Shown here piece after piece: positions 45,234 through 57,022 of a DNA stretch of 64,000 bases. The position numbers and the translations under genes were made by a program. Position 1 is the stretch's first letter, and every line of letters begins with the position of its first letter. Source of the DNA: Dactylonectria macrodidyma (taxonomy: Eukaryota; Ascomycota; Sordariomycetes; Hypocreales; Nectriaceae); NCBI GenBank assembly GCA_020744425.1, contig JAGMUV010000007.1, positions 1,550,001 through 1,614,000 of the forward strand, read 5' to 3'. Below the pieces are notes generated by a model. It was not told where the DNA came from, searched no databases, and saw nothing but the letters and a program-made list of their open reading frames with translations.

Positions 45234-46818
45234 TTAACCATGCGCTTGGACGCCAGTCATCAAGTCCTCATCTTCTACCTGCGATTCAAAGGCAGGCAAG
45301 GGATCGTTCCCATCCTTTTCTGCCCTCTTCTGTTCTCTGACCGCGTGCCTCACGTACTCTTTGCTACCGCTTAGACGGTCATTTGCTGCCTTGAACTGTT
45401 GTCCAAGGCTTAGGATGTTTTGATGGCGTTGGGCGATGTCTCGTGCAAAATCCGCCTCGGTCATGTATTCGCTCTCATCGTGGAATTTGAGATAGAAGTC
45501 GTTCCCATTATTTCCTTGGAGAAGCTCTCCTCTGAGCAAGTTTGACTCAATCATTTCACGTACCAGTTTCGTAACCTCGTCGTCATTCGTTAACACCTCA
45601 CCAGTCTCAGCACTGAGTGTGATGTGGCGTAGTTGGGAGATGGATATTTCTTTGTAGATGTCTCGGAGGTTGATAATCTGCCACTTCTGATAAGCAGCCA
45701 CCACCTCGGTGATCAGGGCCGTCGTATTATCTTCTTCCCAAGTTATTCGGTTCCCTTCGACCTCGCCATTCAATTGTGCTGCATTGGCCGTGGAGAAGAG
45801 ACTGGCGACGCTTTTGTATGGTAGACCCAGAGTGTTGTAAGTATTCTTGGCCCAGAGGGTTGTGTAATGCGGGAGAATAGGCTCTTTTCCGTCCTTGAGG
45901 AGTCCTACCAGTACCCATCTCTTGTACGCATCATCCATAATTTTGGACACTCCCTTATCCCTCGACGGGTGTGTGATGACTCGCTCTAGGGCTCGATGGG
46001 CTTTGGGCCAATCCTTTCTCGTCATGTAGCACAGGCCGGACAAGAGATTATACTCTAGCACTGATGTGCTTTTCACGGGATCTGTCAACCCTGTATCTAC
46101 TGAGATGTAAGAAGCTGGGGCAACGCTGGCGTCGCATAGCACCTTTGCATCCTTCTGGCCGGCCATTTCTGGATAGAAGGTGATATCGCGGTCGAGAACC
46201 TTTAGAGCCGGCTCGATACAGGAGAATTCGTACGCAAATTTCACCAACAAAAGATGTGTAGAAGTGAACATGCTGCCGCTGGGATCGAGACGCAGCATAG
46301 CAGTGGCTAGCGCTTCGATAGAGACGAGGGGCTGAGGAGAACAACGCATTAGTGCTTGAAGATTGACTATATGTAAGCTTGATCACCTACCGAGAACACT
46401 TGGCCGGTCGCAATTGTCTCAAGAAGCTTCCGGAAAGACAGCCCAACGTATCTGACCTGATGTGGATCGAAGTTGAGGAGAAACCGGAGTGTATCGTCAA
46501 GGAGTGCGACTCGCTCGATCCCGGCCGGGGGGTGACGAGGGTCTACTGACACCTGAAGGAAAGCAAGGAACGCGATGGAATTTTCGGCAGGTTCAAGTTT
46601 CTGAGATGTGTTAGCAGTCAAGAACATAGGGATAGGCAGTAGAAAGAACCCTGTACCAAGAGAATTTCACCCAGGTTAGCCGCGATGACCTGGCGATGGG
46701 TCGACAGGAGCTGCTTGATAGCTCGGGCATGATCCTTTAGGGCGGCGTCTAGCTTCTTCGAGCTGATAGCATCTGCAGCCGTCGGGCCGGTCGCCAGGAT
46801 GTCCCAGACGTAATCCAT
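45234..46818 (-). CDS. csn3: COP9 signalosome subunit 3 (PCI domain)
   Basis: Three exons: 46818-46657, 46600-46391 and 46331-45234, giving 489 aa; all introns are phase 0 (56 and 59 bp). The N-terminal half is a helical-repeat region that includes RYVGLSFRKLLETIA, LEYNLLSGLCYM and WPKAHRALERVITHPS, as in CSN3. A PCI winged-helix region follows at about residues 330-420 (NLRDIYKEISISQLRH, then AETGEVLTNDDEVTKLVREMIES). The acidic C-terminal tail is typical. The COP9 signalosome removes Nedd8 from cullins and in filamentous fungi links light, development and secondary metabolism. Rpn3 of the proteasome lid is the nearest alternative but is usually longer and differs in the N-terminal part. Divergent from dihydroorotase. 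Confidence 0.88.
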
Positions 46819-47440
46819 CTTGAGAAGACTTGAAAAGACGTTTTCCGCCTGGGAGGATATGCGAAGATGGTCGAGGTAAGCGGTGGGTTAAGAGGCGGGG
46901 GAATCGGAAGGTGGAACGGCGTGAGAGAGAGATGATCTGCTCGTCATGCTCGAGCCAGCGAGATGACTAGATCTCGACGATGACCAGGTGCTGCGGGTTC
47001 GGGATTGAATGTACCTGAAGCTGCGTAGTTGGGACAAGTCTTATAGTGAACGGTTTCCTTGTTGTATTAACGACGATGCACCGAGTGCAAGCTGGTAGTT
47101 GGTCTGAGGCAGCGAGCTTGCGTGCAGCTCGGTCGGGGTGGGAGTAGCTGCCGAAGTTTCGCCGCTGGAGCCTTCCTGGAGCTCCTGTCCCCATCAGCAA
47201 AAGCGATCGATCCTAATCGATAAGCCCCGCCAATCGCGGGGTCGTCCAGACTCAGTACGGGCATATTACCATTGAAAACTCCAGACTCGCGGTTTCAATT
47301 TCCACCATCGTCGAGATCAGTTCTGTGTAAGACTTCTTGTCGATTGTTTACCCTCACCGGCTTTACGTCGCTTCCCGGAAACCAATTTCATTTTCATCTG
47401 GAATTGCCTCTTCCAATAATTCTCTTAACACCCCACCGCC
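46819..47440. promoter_or_regulatory. Bidirectional promoter between csn3 and dihydroorotase
   Basis: A 622 bp divergent spacer. At 47225-47241 a CCAAT box (47230-47234) sits inside a GC-rich inverted repeat (ccccgc / gcgggg). The last about 100 bp before the dihydroorotase ATG are C/T-rich. Confidence 0.5.
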
Positions 47441-48722
47441 ATGACTCTTGGGCCATTTGAACTCCCGGCCGCGGCCGACTTCCACGTCCATCTCCGAGAT
47501 GGCAAGATGGCCGAGACGGTCACCAAGACGATCCGTCAAGGAGGAACCTCACTCGTCTATGTCATGCCTAACCTGACCCCCCCTGTAACCAGTGTGGAGC
47601 AGGCGTTGTCCTACAAGTCTCGCCTCCAAGCCATCGACTCGTCTATCACCTATCTGATGACCCTCTACCTGCACCCTTCCATCACTCCCGAGGTGATTCG
47701 CGAAGCCAAGCGAGCAGGAATTGCTGGCGTCAAGTCGTATCCTGCCGGCGTCACCACAAACTCTGACGCCGGAGTCATTAGCTACGAGGAATACTACGAT
47801 GTCTTCGCTGCCATGGAAGAAGAGGGCCTAGTCCTCAACTTGCATGGAGAGGTTCCTAGCGACCCCAAAAAGGGAATCACCATCCTCAACGCCGAGTCAA
47901 AGTTTCTGCCGACTCTGAAGGGTCTCCATGAGCGATTCCCTCGTCTTAAGGTTGTCCCTCCTAGGATATTTTCTACTACGATAAGTACTCAATGAAAATT
48001 AGATTGTACTTGAGCATTGCTCAACCAAGGACGCTGTAGAGGCTGTCAACGCCTGCGGAGACAACGTTGTTGGCACCATTACCTCCCATCATCTCTTCCT
48101 CCTCGTCGATGATGCGGCTTCGGACGTAGTGAGTAATTTTTCATTCATTATACCGCCACATTGTTTGCTTTGTTTGTCCGCCCGCTAACTCGTGCTACCC
48201 CAGTTCTGCTACTGCAAGCCCGTCGCTAAGGTATGTGCAACCTGCAGCTAAACGTTTGAAGTGGTTCCAATGCAATTGGCTCTGAAATCATGGTGGTGGA
48301 ACCCGAGGCTGATGAATCCATAGACTCCCGAGGACCGTACCGCCCTTTTGCAGGCCGTCGTCAGCAGCAAGGGCAAGTTCTTCCTCGGCACCGATTCAGC
48401 CCCCCATGATGTCAGCGCCAAAAAGAATGGTAAGACTGCCGCTGGTGTTTTCACCCAGCCCTACGCCACCCAGATTGTTCTCTCCGCCCTCGAAGCGGCC
48501 ATCGAGCGTGAGGAGATTAGGGAGGAGGACGTTACCCAGGAGCTGTTGGCGGGTTTCTTTAGCACCTTTGGACGTAAGTTCTATGGAGTCGAGGAAACCA
48601 ACGGAGAGAGAATCAGGCTCTCCAAGGGAGATGAAGTCATCTCTGGAAACTTCGTTGGCGACGGTATTGAAGTTCAACCTTTCCGGACAGGTCAGCCCAC
48701 GTGGACGCTGGAATGGATTTGA
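47441..48722 (+). CDS. ura4: Dihydroorotase (pyrimidine synthesis)
   Basis: Four exons, all phase 0: 47441-47950, 48003-48128, 48204-48230 and 48324-48722, giving 353 aa, close to yeast Ura4 (364). It closes carbamoyl-aspartate to dihydroorotate in de novo UMP synthesis. Zinc ligands are visible: ADFHVHLRDG (HxH), the carbamylated Lys in GVKSYPAG, His in NLHGEVP, His in TITSHHL, and the catalytic Asp in FLGTDSAPH. This is the homodimeric class II type found in bacteria and fungi rather than the CAD type. Oddities: the first intron has an unusual donor GTTGTC (acceptor ATTAG, joining LK to IVLEH), and exon 3 is only 27 nt, coding FCYCKPVAK. Without intron 1 removal the protein would stop after 12 foreign residues. 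Confidence 0.95.
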
Positions 48723-48900
48723 GTTGCAACCAAATTATTGCATTGTTGAGGCGGCGCCTATAGTGTACGCGGACCCTCTGATATGATTTATCTATCAAAA
48801 AAGAAAAACAGTTAAAGTGAGACTGGAAAGTCCAAATATAGTATCCAACATGAGAGTCTTGAAAATACTCCTTGAACAATGTTCGAGCCGTGCTAGCTAC

Positions 48901-50371
48901 CTAAGCAGCCTTGTTCGTCGGGGAGCGGCCAGGGTAGTTTCCTCCGCGTGGAGCCCAGGTATTGCGTCGAATGGGGATGTCGATCAGAGCAGTTGATCGA
49001 CTGGGCTTGCCTTGAGGGCCGACAAGGCTCCAGGCAGATCCAACAGTGGACCCGGTAGACAGCGGGCGAGGGGCATCTGCGAACCGATCAGCTCGAGCTA
49101 CGGACCTCAGCGTCGCCACCCACCGTGTCGCTTGTTGAGGTTCTTCAGGTTCAGCTCCGGGGGCACTCGGGGCGGCATGTTATCACAGCCATCATCCCGC
49201 CACCCGGCGCGTGCTGCGGCACCGACCTGGTTCGTCAGAGTAAGCGACAGAGGGCTGGCTGTGGCCGAGTCTCCAAGCTCTCCCCTGCGCTCTTCATCTT
49301 GCTTTCGCAGCTCGACCTGGAGTCTCTTCCACCAGCCCGGGAGCCCCTGGAAGAGACCCAAAGAATGCTGAGTCGCTTTGTCGAAGGGCATTTCATGCTT
49401 GAACTTGCAGCCCTGCTGGGCAAAGGCACACTGGCCGTCGTGAATCCACTTGTCACAGTAGATCTTGGGCCGCTTTGCGATGACGGGAGACGCGGCAACG
49501 ATTTGGTCAATGTGGTTCTGCTATGAATGTTAGTTTTGAGTGAACATAACAGAGGGCTAATGTGAGGCTGTGGGGGAGAGCGGCTTCGGCTTGTTACCTG
49601 TAGGCTATCAGATGCTGGCCCGTCTCGATCCCGCCAAGTCTAAGCCACTTAGCTTTCTTGGTTATTGTAGCATTTCACTATGGCACGTACCATTATAGTG
49701 ACTGGTCTATTCAACGGAGCAACCCCCTGAGGAGGAGCAGATTGAAGGTCTGGCAAAATCACCATACCTGGGGGCCCAGGCTGGCGGGCAGGAATCTCGT
49801 TCAAAGGGGGCAACACATCGGCGGGTATAAGTCTGGTATACTGCCCATTGCCTCGGTCAAGGCAGTATGCGTAGCCTTCCAGGCCGCCAGAGGGGGTCTC
49901 GACTTTGGGGAGGGCAACGCTGCCCAGTGTGTAGTTGGACTGCGCGGCGTGGCCCCAAACACCAACATCCACAGGATGCTGCTGAGCGGCTCGCCAGTTG
50001 GGAGACGTGACACCTCGAGGAGCAGCGGCGCGGTACGGCAGGATACTCTGTTGGATGCTCTGCTGAGCATCCTTCTGCGAGTTGGCGTAGATCCAGCTTG
50101 GGCGGGCGTTGGTGTTAAGCTGAGGGGGGGTCTGATGACGGTCCATGGCGTACGAAGCGTCAGCAGAGTGCCCAGTATCCGACCGAGGCGAGTTGGTCTT
50201 GGACGAAGAGGTCAGAGAAGCAGAGGAGGATCGAGGAGGGGAAAGAGAAGGGGGCGAAGAGAGAGAAGGGGACGAAGGGGGAGCCGGGGCGGGAGCTGAA
50301 GCCTGAGCTGGAACCGGAGCTGGAGCAGCAGACGCAGTCTTGGACAAGACAACTCGACAGAGGGGATCCAT
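48901..50371 (-). CDS. CCCH zinc-finger protein, unknown
   Basis: Four exons: 50371-49691, 49639-49598, 49520-49124 and 49076-48901, giving 431 aa. Introns are 51, 77 and 47 bp; exon 2 is only 42 nt. The first half is Ala/Pro/Ser-rich and low complexity, followed by GMVILPDLQS just before the first intron. A single zinc finger lies near residue 270: C-x8-C-x6-C-x3-H, reading CDKWIHDGQC then GCKFKHEMP. Next comes GLPGWWKRLQVE and a basic tail with RRNTWAPRGG. CCCH fingers commonly bind RNA; this one matches an uncharacterised fungal type. The frame continues upstream to a TTG but 50371 is the first ATG. The 3' ends of this gene and ura4 lie only 178 bp apart. Confidence 0.75.
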
Positions 50372-51121
50372 GATCGGAAGCGGGAAGCGCTTGGACAGAC
50401 AAGGTGCAAACAAGAGCCTGGCTCGCCGTAGGTAATTTCATATGCCGTCGCCCAGGGTTAAGGCGGACGCGGGAGCAAGGCCGGCAGGATGCCGCAAGCG
50501 TGATGCAGGCGAGCGGGCAGGCGAAACCACGAGACACCCGTATAGACCAAGTTGGCGCTGGACGAAGCTAGGAGCGATAAACGGTGGTTGCTAAATCGAA
50601 AACAGGGAACGGGCGGACGGGACGCCCCTTTTATCATCAATTCGTCCTGCGTGCTTCGGGCGGCTCGAGTTTCATCAGGCTGGCGGCTGCTTGTTTGTCA
50701 GTTTGTCTCGCCGGGATAATACGCGATAGCTAGGATGTGCGGTCTGCGCCTTTGCCTACGAAGGGACTGACCGAACGGCTACCTGCAGCATCCTCAGGTA
50801 TGTTTGTGTTTCCCACGTGACGGAGTGCCACCGCGTTGGCAACATCACGGGTAGAGGCAGGGCCCCATGTGGCCTCTCGTGAGGTTTCCATTGCCTAGAT
50901 AAGGAGGTAGATAGGTTTGTATAGCTAGTAGACTAATGCGTCGTCCATGTTTCGCGGGTCTGTCGTGGCAGGGAAGCTAACGTGTGATTGCCTGCTTTCC
51001 CCTTGCTTGCTCGCTCGCATGCATACATCAATATCCTCGTCCAATTCCACGTCCAAACAAAGGCCCAAAATGAAAACCGCCTCTCGCTTTTCCCTCTGTC
51101 GTACCTCCGATGAGCAAATCA
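50372..51121. promoter_or_regulatory. Promoter of the CCCH gene and 3' region of the remodeller
   Basis: A 750 bp tandem spacer (both genes on the minus strand). A CACGTG E-box lies at 50814-50819, about 440 bp before the CCCH start. A GGTAG/ATAGG element is near 50904-50916. The minus strand is C/T-rich near the gene. No gene seen. Confidence 0.45.
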
Positions 51122-54100
51122 TTACCGCAGTGACCCGCCTGGCCCCGTGAATTCCCCGAGTTTGCGGAGTAATAATGCCTTCTGCTGCTGCTTGGTCTTC
51201 TTGTTAGATGCTGAGCGTTGCACCCGGTCCAGGGCTACCCGCACTTCAGCTTCTGTCGCCAAGCGCACAATCCCGTGTGAAAGCATGCCAGGGCCATCAT
51301 GCTGCTGTGGCCAACCCTCTGGCTGGATTTCACTGTAGTAATAATTCTGCTTAATGTATCGGGTCATGTCTGGCCCGAGGGCGCCTGAGGGGACGCCGAT
51401 TTGCTGTCCGTAGCTAGCGGGGTTGAAGACGCCTTTACTTTGGCCGAGGCCTGGCGCTTCTCCGTTGTGCCCTTCTTCCCGTCGGTTGCGGCGTCGTTCT
51501 GGGCTTTCGCTTTCTGACTGCTGCGCACTGGAATTCGTTGCTGCTTTGCCTCCCGAGAGGCTGGGGCGGCCTCTGGGACACCCTTTGACGCCTTTTTGGG
51601 CTTCGGCACCGAAAGGGCCTTTGGTGTTGGCGTCTTTCCACGCTTCGGTGTTGCTGGAGCTGGAGTCTTCGTCGTTCGTTTTGAGGGTATTGATCGTAGT
51701 GATGAATTCTTGGGCGTCTGCGTGGTGCGTCTGTTAACACTGTTGTTCTTCACTGCCTTCTTGGTCGGGGTTGGAGCTGGGGTCCTCTGTTGCGGAGGAT
51801 TAGATTTCTGGCGTTTACCTTTCGACGAGGGAACTTCCTCTTCCTCGTCCGTGTCATCCGCAGATTCTGCGCCGCCGGCAAAGTCGTCGGAGGAATCTGA
51901 TGATTCGAGTTCGGGGTCGCCTAGAAGAGGCACAGCGTCTGCTACATTTGTCTTGTAATTGATATTCTGTTCAATGTGTTAGCTGCGAGCTGAATGGTTG
52001 AAAAAAAAAACTCGTACTTACTGTGCGGCGTCGGTTGCCTCGTCCGAGCAGCTCTCGATTTGCTTCGGCTTCTCTCTTTGCTTCCTCCTCACGCTCGGCA
52101 AGAATTCGATCCCAAACGCTTGAGTTGATTGGCATCGGTTCGTCTTGTTCTTCAGTAGCAAGGGCATCCTCAAAACCAGACTTATCGTTAGCCCATACTT
52201 GAGCATGAGCAAATTGACCCTCCCCTGCACCCTCATCTGCTGACTTGAGCTCTTCGTTCTGCGCCCGATCAAGGAGCTTATCAATCGAGGCTGCGTCGTA
52301 ATGGATTGCCTGCTTTTCGTAATTGTCGTCAAACAACGCCTGCGCGCCATGCCTGAGAATAGATTCCAAGTCATCACCAGCCAAGTTATCGTCATCCATG
52401 CTTTCGATCAGCGCGTGATCAAGAGCCATCTTCTTTCGGCCAATCTGCATGATCCTCTCCTCCACAGAGTCTTTGGTCACGATTTGGAAGCAGAGAACCT
52501 TCTTCTTTTGTCCAATGCGATGAGCTCGAGACAGAGCCTGGAGATCTTGGTGCGGATTGAAGTCAGGGTCCAGGATGATGACCGTGTCTGCCGTCGCAAG
52601 ATTGATGCCCACGCCACCAGCTCGTGTCGACAGCAAAAAAGCAAAGAGAGGTGAATCTGGCGCGTTGAAGGCATCAATGCGACGTTGTTTCTCCAAACTA
52701 CTAATGTTGCCATCGAGTCGACGGTACTCGAAGCCTAGACCAGTTAGGAAGTCTTCAATAATATCCAGTTGTTGCAGAAATTGACTGAAGAGAAGAACTC
52801 GATGCCCTCTTTCCTTTAGTTTGACAAGCATCTTCTCCAGCAAAAGTAGTTTGGCAGATGCCTCCACAAGGTTTCGTTGCATGACCTCCCTGTCGTGATG
52901 CTTCTCCTCGATAGCCTCGGAGTACATGAAAGGGTGGCAAAGGCATTTCCGCAGCTGCATCAAAATGTTGCTGAGGCTTCCGCGTTCCTTCTTGTTCATT
53001 CTGCTATTGGCGAACATGGCTTTGATGAGCTGGGGGTTCTTGGCCATGATGCTTCTGGCAAGCTTCTCCTGAATGGTGGTCATTGTGACGGGCAAGATAA
53101 TTTGTGACATGGGGGGCAGGAACTTGAGAACGCCCGCTTTGGTTCGTCGGAGGAAATATGGGCGGATCTTCTCATGAAGCTTCGGCAGAGTCTCTTTGTC
53201 AAGGACTTGGTATTGCTCATCCAGCTGTGTTGCATCCTGGGTCTCGTCGATAAACTGGATCAGATTGAAGAGTTCCCGTTTGTTGTTCTGCAGAGGAGTT
53301 CCTGTGAGAAGGAGTCGAAAGGGAATTTTCATTGACCGGAGCGCGACATAGAGAAGATTTTGGTCGTTCTTCAGTCTTTGGCCTTCATCCACAACAAGAC
53401 CTGTCCAATTGACGGACTTGAAGAGGTTCTTTGTCCGAGGATCTGCAGCGGAATCGTACGACATGATGACTACGTGCGCCTTCATGTCTGGGGAATTGTC
53501 GGGGAAGAGCTCATGTTTGTATGCTAGCTCTTGCGGCTCTCTGCCGCCATGGTACGTAACAACTCGCAAATCCGGCGCCCACTGCTTGAACTCGCGGCGC
53601 CAGTTGGGGCATGTAGCATTGGGAACCACAACGAGGAACGGCCAGCACTACAATGACGTTAGTGAATGCATTGGGTCGTTCGCAATGGTCGCTTACCTGG
53701 GGTTTATCCTGGACCAACGTAGTAACCATGCTGACAACTTGAACAGTCTTGCCCAGACCCATCTCGTCTGCTAGGACGACGCTGCGACCTGAGTGGTAGT
53801 TTCCCAAAAGCCAGTTGAGTCCTTCAACTTGATACCCCATTAATTTGCCTCGCTTGAGTCCCGCCGGCTGCTCAGCAAGCTCGACGAATGGCGCTGCTTT
53901 GAAAGCTTTGATGCGCTCTCCAACTTTGGATTGCGAGTCGTTCCGGAAATACTTACCTTGAACATACTCGTAGTAAGCTTCCACGAATGCGCTGTGGATG
54001 GCGGTCATGTTCTCCTTAGGTGGGGAGTCCCATACAACATCATCATAGCCAAGACCTTGAAACTTGACGAGGACTTTGCTGACTCTAGACATGTTGGCGA

Positions 54101-56559
54101 AATCGGCCTCTCGGGAATTGGAGCGCGGAGCAGACTGTTGCATCTTGACGTGAAATATGATGTCTGGTGTGATGTACTCATCAGGGATAGCTTCCTTCTC
54201 GTTGACTTTGAGTAAATCATGTTCCAAATCCCTCTTTCCAAACGAAACACGCATGGTGGATGGCGCGACACCATGGACCCAGGCTCCTAACTTCCATGTG
54301 CAGTGGACATAGGAAAGACTTTCCCATTTGATAAGATACTCCTTGTCATCCTCTTTGACGTCGTTGTAGGATGGTCGAGGGGATGTGGCTGTGAGAATGC
54401 GCGTAGAAGGTCTCCAAGCAACAAGTCGATGGATTTTGTGCTTAGATGTGCTACAGTCCTCGCACTGCCAATCGATGGAGTAGTCCTTGAGGCGTTCTGA
54501 CTTGAGATCTGTACCGACGGCATCACCGCCTTCGCCAGGCAAGTGCTCAACGTGCCACGCTCGACGGCATGTAGCACATCGAAAGAGAACAAGGTCTGCG
54601 TTGTTTAAAAGTCTGGAAGAAACTGTTGTGATGGGATCCACGCCCTCATTCTCTTCTCGAAGCTTCTCTTCCTGTCGGGCGGTTTTCTTTGCAGAGAATG
54701 GAGAACAAGCACGGCCTTCGACTCTGCAGCCTTGACACATACCATGGGCAGGGGCGTTGACATCCTTCTTTGTGTACACGCCGACACAGAACTTGCATTG
54801 CAGAACGAAGTTATCTTCTCCCACTTTGGTGACCATGTGATCTCGCGCACTTCGAAACCCAAGACAGTTTTTGTGGTATGAGAGTGTGCAGCCTTGACAA
54901 TGGATCATCTGACCTCTCTGTCTCGACCCTCCACAGGTGTGGCAGGTATCCATGTGCATCGATGAGAATGCGGATTCCGGAGGCGATGGCTGGAAGACTT
55001 CTCTGATAGAAATGACCTTGGGGGCCCCTGGAGCCTTGTCGTCAACAACGTAAAAAGAGTCTTCGTCCATCAAAGCTTCGTCCTGCATGTTATTCTTGTT
55101 TCTGGTAGATCTGACAGACCTTCGGGGTGCTTCGAATTCGATATCAGAGTCGTGAGACCTTTGTCGTCTAGATGCCGCAGAAGATTGTGCCTTTGACCGT
55201 GCGTGGAGAGTTTGTAGGCGTTTCGATTTCATGCGTGCCTTGTTTGGACGACCATTTTTGGGCCCAATGTCCGAAGTCACAAGAAAGAAATCCGCATCAT
55301 CATCATCCGATGAAACTGGAGCCGGCTCATTAAGCAATTCATCTTGATCTTGAGTCCCAGAATGGTTGGAGAAGGACATGCTTGTCAAGGTGACCTGTCT
55401 CGGCTGCCGTGTTCTAAGAGTTCGACTTGGACCGGTCGAAAGCACTGGCTTGAGGTTGTCGTGGTCATTGAGTTCATCATCGCCCGAGACGATGGAGATA
55501 CTCTTAGAGGTTTGCCTCGTAGAGGTCCGAGAGCGAAGGGGACGACTTGGTACCCGTCGACGTTGGGTCAGTTGCTCATCACTCTCATCTTCATCAAGAT
55601 CCATCGGGTCTGATGCGACAGACTTAACGTCAGTATCCCACTCATCTTCCGAGTCTCGCTTTCGCTTGTGTCGAGCCATGTCGCCGTCGGCTTGGCCTAG
55701 CCCTTGGCTTAACCGAGCGAAGGCTGCCTTGCCGTTCTCGAGTGTAACCAGGTCCGAAAATGAAACCTTGATGCCAAGTTAGTGATATGAATGTGTCTTA
55801 AGAGCGCTAAAGACGAAAAATTGCTGGCGCTGAGAAATGGGGGTCAAGATAACAGTAGTGATAGTAGAGATGAAAATAGGGAGGCAGCGAGACGTAAGAG
55901 AGTTGCCTTAAATAGGCAGAGCTAGCCTGCTTGAATTCGGCAGTGAATAACACTGGCCTGCACCAATAACACAGCGATGTACCCAAGAGATAGTGAGGGA
56001 GTGGGAGAATGAGACGCAAGGTCCAGTCGAAGTACGCTCCTTTCACTTGTGTGCGCGGAATCTGACATACGGCAGAATGGCAAACAGCTGCAAACAACTG
56101 GAAGGATGAGGGTCGCATAGAATAAAATGCAATCAAATATAAATCAATGTGACGAAGAGGTGGGTATGCACCTACCAGCTCTTCTCTCCCATCCGTGAAC
56201 ACAACTAAGCACTGAAGTTGGCCATCATGCGCCGGAAGCTCTGCCGAGATGGCCTCGACGATGTTGCTGTGCACTGTGGCATACTCGTCACGCTCCTCTT
56301 GAGGTATACTTGGAATGGCGACCTCTATTCTATTGCGACCTGTTTGGGGTTCGGAGCTGGGGCTTTCAGCTAGGGGGTCGTCGGCCTCGGTGTTGGTGTC
56401 AGCTTCGGCTTCAGCATCGGGTTGCGCATCATCGCTCTCGGCAGGATTGCGAAGCTTTTCCTCTTGATCGTCGATCGGTTCGTCCATGTCTATCCCCAAT
56501 CCATCAAATTCGTCGTCCAGGTGCTCTAAAGACCCGACAATGTCATCATCATAGTCCAT
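51122..56559 (-). CDS. mit1: Mit1/CHD-like chromatin remodelling ATPase
   Basis: Five exons: 56559-56176, 55766-53697, 53647-52022, 51966-51439 and 51346-51122, giving 1610 aa, all joins phase 0. The first join links FTDGREEL to VSFSDLVTLENGKAAF. Domains: an acidic N-terminus; a PHD finger at about 400-455 (CHTCGGSRQRGQMIHCQGC) with a second Cys cluster (CATCRRAWHVEHL, WQCEDC); chromo-like segments (YLIKWESLSYVHCTWKL; VLVKFQGLGYDDVVWD); and a SNF2 ATPase with ADEMGLGKTVQ (about 792), DEGQRLKN, LTGTPLQNN and ALSRAHRIGQ. The order PHD, chromo, SNF2 matches S. pombe Mit1 of the SHREC complex and animal Mi-2. It should slide nucleosomes for heterochromatin silencing. The Lys/Pro-rich tail is AT-hook-like. 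The last intron (92 bp, donor GTAAAG) is the least certain join; without it the protein ends TGA at 51364. The 409 bp first intron is unusually long. Confidence 0.88.
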
Positions 56560-57022
56560 TTTTTGCGGTGCATCGGATCGAGTCTTGAGGACTTTCGGCG
56601 GGGTCTTGGTGTCGATTTTGAAGTGCGGCGGAAGCTCAGGACTAGACCGGAAAGACGTCTATAGAGAAAAAACCAAGAACAAGGCCCCCAAATGAATGGA
56701 ACGCTGAGTTGGGACCAAAATCTAGCCAAGGGTAGTCATGAATGTCGTTGTGAAGGAGTGAAGCCGATATCGTCGATCGTAAATGGAAACGCGACTGGTC
56801 GACCATCCACGCGTTTGCGCCAGTTGCGCCAGTAGCCCATCACTGAGTGATCTTGAAATTATTGTCCAATCAGAGCTCTCAACTCGGTCCCACCGCCTAC
56901 CAGGGGCCCCTGCTAGAGCCGGCAGAAAAGTCTGGAAAACACTTCGAGATTGCTTCTAATTAAGGCATGCGATACCATCCCATCACATTATCGTTGGTTC
57001 ATTACCAGAACCACTTTCTGCA
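56560..57022. promoter_or_regulatory. Bidirectional promoter between the remodeller and mrm1
   Basis: A 463 bp divergent spacer. A clear CCAAT box (GTCCAATCAG) lies at 56866-56870, about 155 bp before the mrm1 ATG and 305 bp from the remodeller ATG. The sequence around it (56790-56860) is rich in short GCGCCAGT repeats. Confidence 0.5.

Noticed and set aside
49691..50413. Longer start for the CCCH protein at 50413.
   Set aside because: The codon there is TTG; 50371 is the first ATG in frame.
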